A DNA stretch of 64,000 bases. It comes from JAMXLO01 sp963726125. GTDB lineage: Bacteria; Pseudomonadota; Alphaproteobacteria; Acetobacterales; Acetobacteraceae. The notes under the pieces are model-generated. The model made no database searches. It was not told the origin of the DNA and saw nothing but the letters and a program-made list of their open reading frames with translations. Location: NCBI GenBank assembly GCA_963726125.1, contig CAVSBG010000009.1:62001-126000 (forward strand). Direction: 5' to 3'. The position numbers were made by a program, and so were the translations under genes. Of the stretch, positions 62,888-64,000 are shown one piece after another. The stretch's first letter is position 1; each line of letters starts with the position of its first letter.

Positions 62888-63322
62888 ATGGCGAAGATCC
62901 TGATCATCCATGGTGCCGGCATGAACATGCGCGGCAAGGTGCAGACTGAGATTTTCGGGCCTATGACTCTGCCTGAATACGATGAGCGCATCCGTGGCTA
63001 TGCCAGCGAACTCGGTGTGGAGATCGAGATCTTCCATTCCAACATCGAGGGCGAGGTCATCAACAAGCTTTATGAAGCGAACGATCGCGGGTTTGATGCG
63101 GCACTGTTCAATCCAGCCGGGTTCTCGCGCGGCTATCCGGCGCTGGTCGCCGCTATCAGCCAGGTGAAGTTCCCGACCATCGAACTGCATATCTCCAATC
63201 CGGTCCGGCGTGGTCCGCTGTCGGAGACCGCTCCGGTCAGCCAAGGCATGCTTACCGGCTTCGGCATCGCGGGTTATTCGCTGGCGCTCCGCGGGCTGCG
63301 CGACATGCTGGCCAAGAAGTAA
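62888..63322 (+). CDS. AroQ-like (type II dehydroquinase fold) protein lacking key catalytic residues
   Basis: This 144-residue protein has the flavodoxin-like AroQ fold: ILIIHGAGMNMRGKVQTEIF, IFHSNIEGEVINKLYEANDR, ALFNPAGFSRGYPALVAAIS, TIELHISNPVRRGPLSETAP and GFGIAGYSLALRGL. Against the type II consensus NGPNLNLLGTREPEIYG, the catalytic Arg and Tyr are Val and Phe, while the Asn and the downstream His remain. It therefore may not be a true 3-dehydroquinate dehydratase. It starts 15 nt after the enolase-superfamily gene and probably works with it on a sugar-acid or cyclic-acid substrate. Confidence 0.82.
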   Translation: MAKILIIHGAGMNMRGKVQTEIFGPMTLPEYDERIRGYASELGVEIEIFHSNIEGEVINKLYEANDRGFDAALFNPAGFSRGYPALVAAISQVKFPTIELHISNPVRRGPLSETAPVSQGMLTGFGIAGYSLALRGLRDMLAKK

Positions 63323-63349
63323 CGCCGGTGAGGTGAGTCCCCCTCCCCC

Positions 63350-63376
63350 TTCCCCCTCCCGCAAGGGGAGGGGGAA
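63350..63376. repeat. single copy of the G/C-rich palindrome family
   Basis: CCCCCTCCC (63352-63360) and GGGAGGGGG (63366-63374) form a 9-bp perfect stem around GCAAG, identical in core to 11671-11693 and to each arm at 35227-35328. It lies after the AroQ-like gene, where it may end that transcript. Confidence 0.75.
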
Positions 63377-63435
63377 AATGCGCGGCTGCTGATATTACCC
63401 GCAACGTAATCGATTGCCGTCTCGCACAACGCCAC

Positions 63436-63467
63436 GATGGAACCCACACACAGCAAGAGGTTCCATC
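63436..63467 (+). promoter_or_regulatory. hairpin or operator overlapping the ribosome site of the DHA2 gene
   Basis: GATGGAACC (63436-63444) and GGTTCCATC (63459-63467) are an exact inverted repeat with a 14-nt spacer. The right arm touches the ATG at 63468 and covers most of AAGAGG, the ribosome site. It could be a repressor-binding dyad or an RNA stem that limits translation. Confidence 0.45.
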
Positions 63468-64000
63468 ATGGAAACGCATGCCAACCGCCGCTGGTACGCC
63501 CTGGCCACCGTCGCCGCGGCGCAGTTCCTGGCGGTCGCCGACGCCTTCATCGTCAACGTCGCCATCCCGTCGATCCGCGCCGGCCTGCATGCGAGCGGGG
63601 CGGAAATACAGGCCATCATTGCGGTCTATCAGATCGCCTACGCCGCATTGGTGATCACCGGCGGCCGACTGGGCGATATTTTCGGCCGCAAGCGCATCTT
63701 CCTTACGGGTGTCATCGGCTTCACCATGGCTTCGCTGTGGTGTGGCTTGGCACTCGGCGCCCCGATGCTGATTTTCGCACGCGGCGTCCAGGGTGCCGCC
63801 GCGGCGATGATGGTGCCGCAGGTACTCGCCAGCATTCACACGCTGTTCCCCGACGCCGCGCGAGCGGGTGCGTTCGCGATCTTCGGCGTCGCCATCGGGC
63901 TCGGCGCCGCGGTTGGGTTCATCGCCGGGGGCTGGCTCGTGGCACTCAATCTTGCCGGCATGGGGTGGCGCAGCATCTTCGGCGTCAACGTGCCAATCGG
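63468..64000 (+). CDS. MFS drug exporter, DHA2 (EmrB/QacA) type, 3' end outside window
   Basis: ATG 63468 opens a frame to the window edge, 177 codons, starting METHANRRWYALATVAAAQFL. The motif ADAFIVNVAIPSIRAGL marks the first helix of 14-TM DHA2 exporters, GRLGDIFGRKRIFLTG is the TM2-3 loop signature, and GVQGAAAAMMVPQVLASIHT is the TM4/5 region. The family exports drugs or lipophilic compounds. The inverted repeat directly before the ATG suggests control. Substrate cannot be judged from the fragment. Confidence 0.88.
   Translation, partial: METHANRRWYALATVAAAQFLAVADAFIVNVAIPSIRAGLHASGAEIQAIIAVYQIAYAALVITGGRLGDIFGRKRIFLTGVIGFTMASLWCGLALGAPMLIFARGVQGAAAAMMVPQVLASIHTLFPDAARAGAFAIFGVAIGLGAAVGFIAGGWLVALNLAGMGWRSIFGVNVPI

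Overview
The window is high-GC DNA that reads as a chromosome segment of an alphaproteobacterium. The best marker is gcrA (14122-14646), a cell-cycle regulator confined to Alphaproteobacteria. The miaB-phoH-ybeY-corC cluster, a CYP153 P450, coq7, hpnN (hopanoid export) and ACP/DsbB/AlgH-type housekeeping genes fit an aerobic, hopanoid- and ubiquinone-making member of Rhodospirillales. Acetobacteraceae is my best guess from gene style and from the G/C-rich intergenic palindromes, but the sequence alone does not prove it. I saw no rRNA, tRNA, CRISPR array, prophage or intact insertion sequence.

Layout. 0-3.4 kb: an ArsR/AHSA1/DUF1801 operon, then a TTG-started dicarboxylate-type symporter fused to a periplasmic solute-binding domain. 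3.6-7.4 kb: miaB-phoH-ybeY-corC with 4-nt overlaps. 7.5-18.5 kb: an unrecognised protein, a HAD hydrolase, two MFS carriers, CYP153, cold-shock protein, tatA, gcrA, a CHAP lipoprotein and a CoA-transferase. 18.7-27.7 kb: a small AtzG-like protein overlapping an amidase, a CocE-type hydrolase, a phosphatase, Uma2, an alcohol dehydrogenase, and an aldolase/UxaA pair (sugar-acid breakdown) separated by five consecutive hairpins. 27.7-32.2 kb: a patchy accessory stretch with gene remnants, AraC, an HsaA-like flavoprotein and DUF2332, carrying three copies of a 22-nt motif in front of genes. 32.2-42.7 kb: VOC, desaturase, GT39, MetE-like, hpnN, small secreted proteins, DUF2459-TonB and a ureohydrolase. 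43-48.9 kb: an ECF42-type sigma factor with its DGPF protein, SRPBCC, hydrolase, Lrp, Uma2 and a DUF1080 protein. 49-60.5 kb: peroxiredoxin, AlgH, ACP, radical SAM, enoyl-CoA hydratase, WYL regulator, GNAT, a roughly 1000-residue double glycosyltransferase, DUF1328, GST, dsbB-coq7 and a hydrolase. 60.6-64 kb: 27-nt tandem repeats, a nuclease/phosphatase-family gene, an enolase-superfamily gene with an AroQ-like partner, and the start of a DHA2 drug exporter.

Two themes cut across the window. First, six recognisable genes (ybeY, corC, cocE-like, hpnN, an EEP-family gene and an lrp-like gene) are each broken by one extra base; one of these makes a false 661-codon fusion of two unrelated enzymes. 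This is either a recurrent sequence error or real decay, and raw reads would decide. Second, a family of G/C-rich palindromes built on a CCCCCTCCC-loop-GGGAGGGGG core recurs in intergenic DNA. One 42-bp perfect inverted repeat lies inside the only usable 5' end of a glycosyltransferase gene, so its sequence is probably translated.
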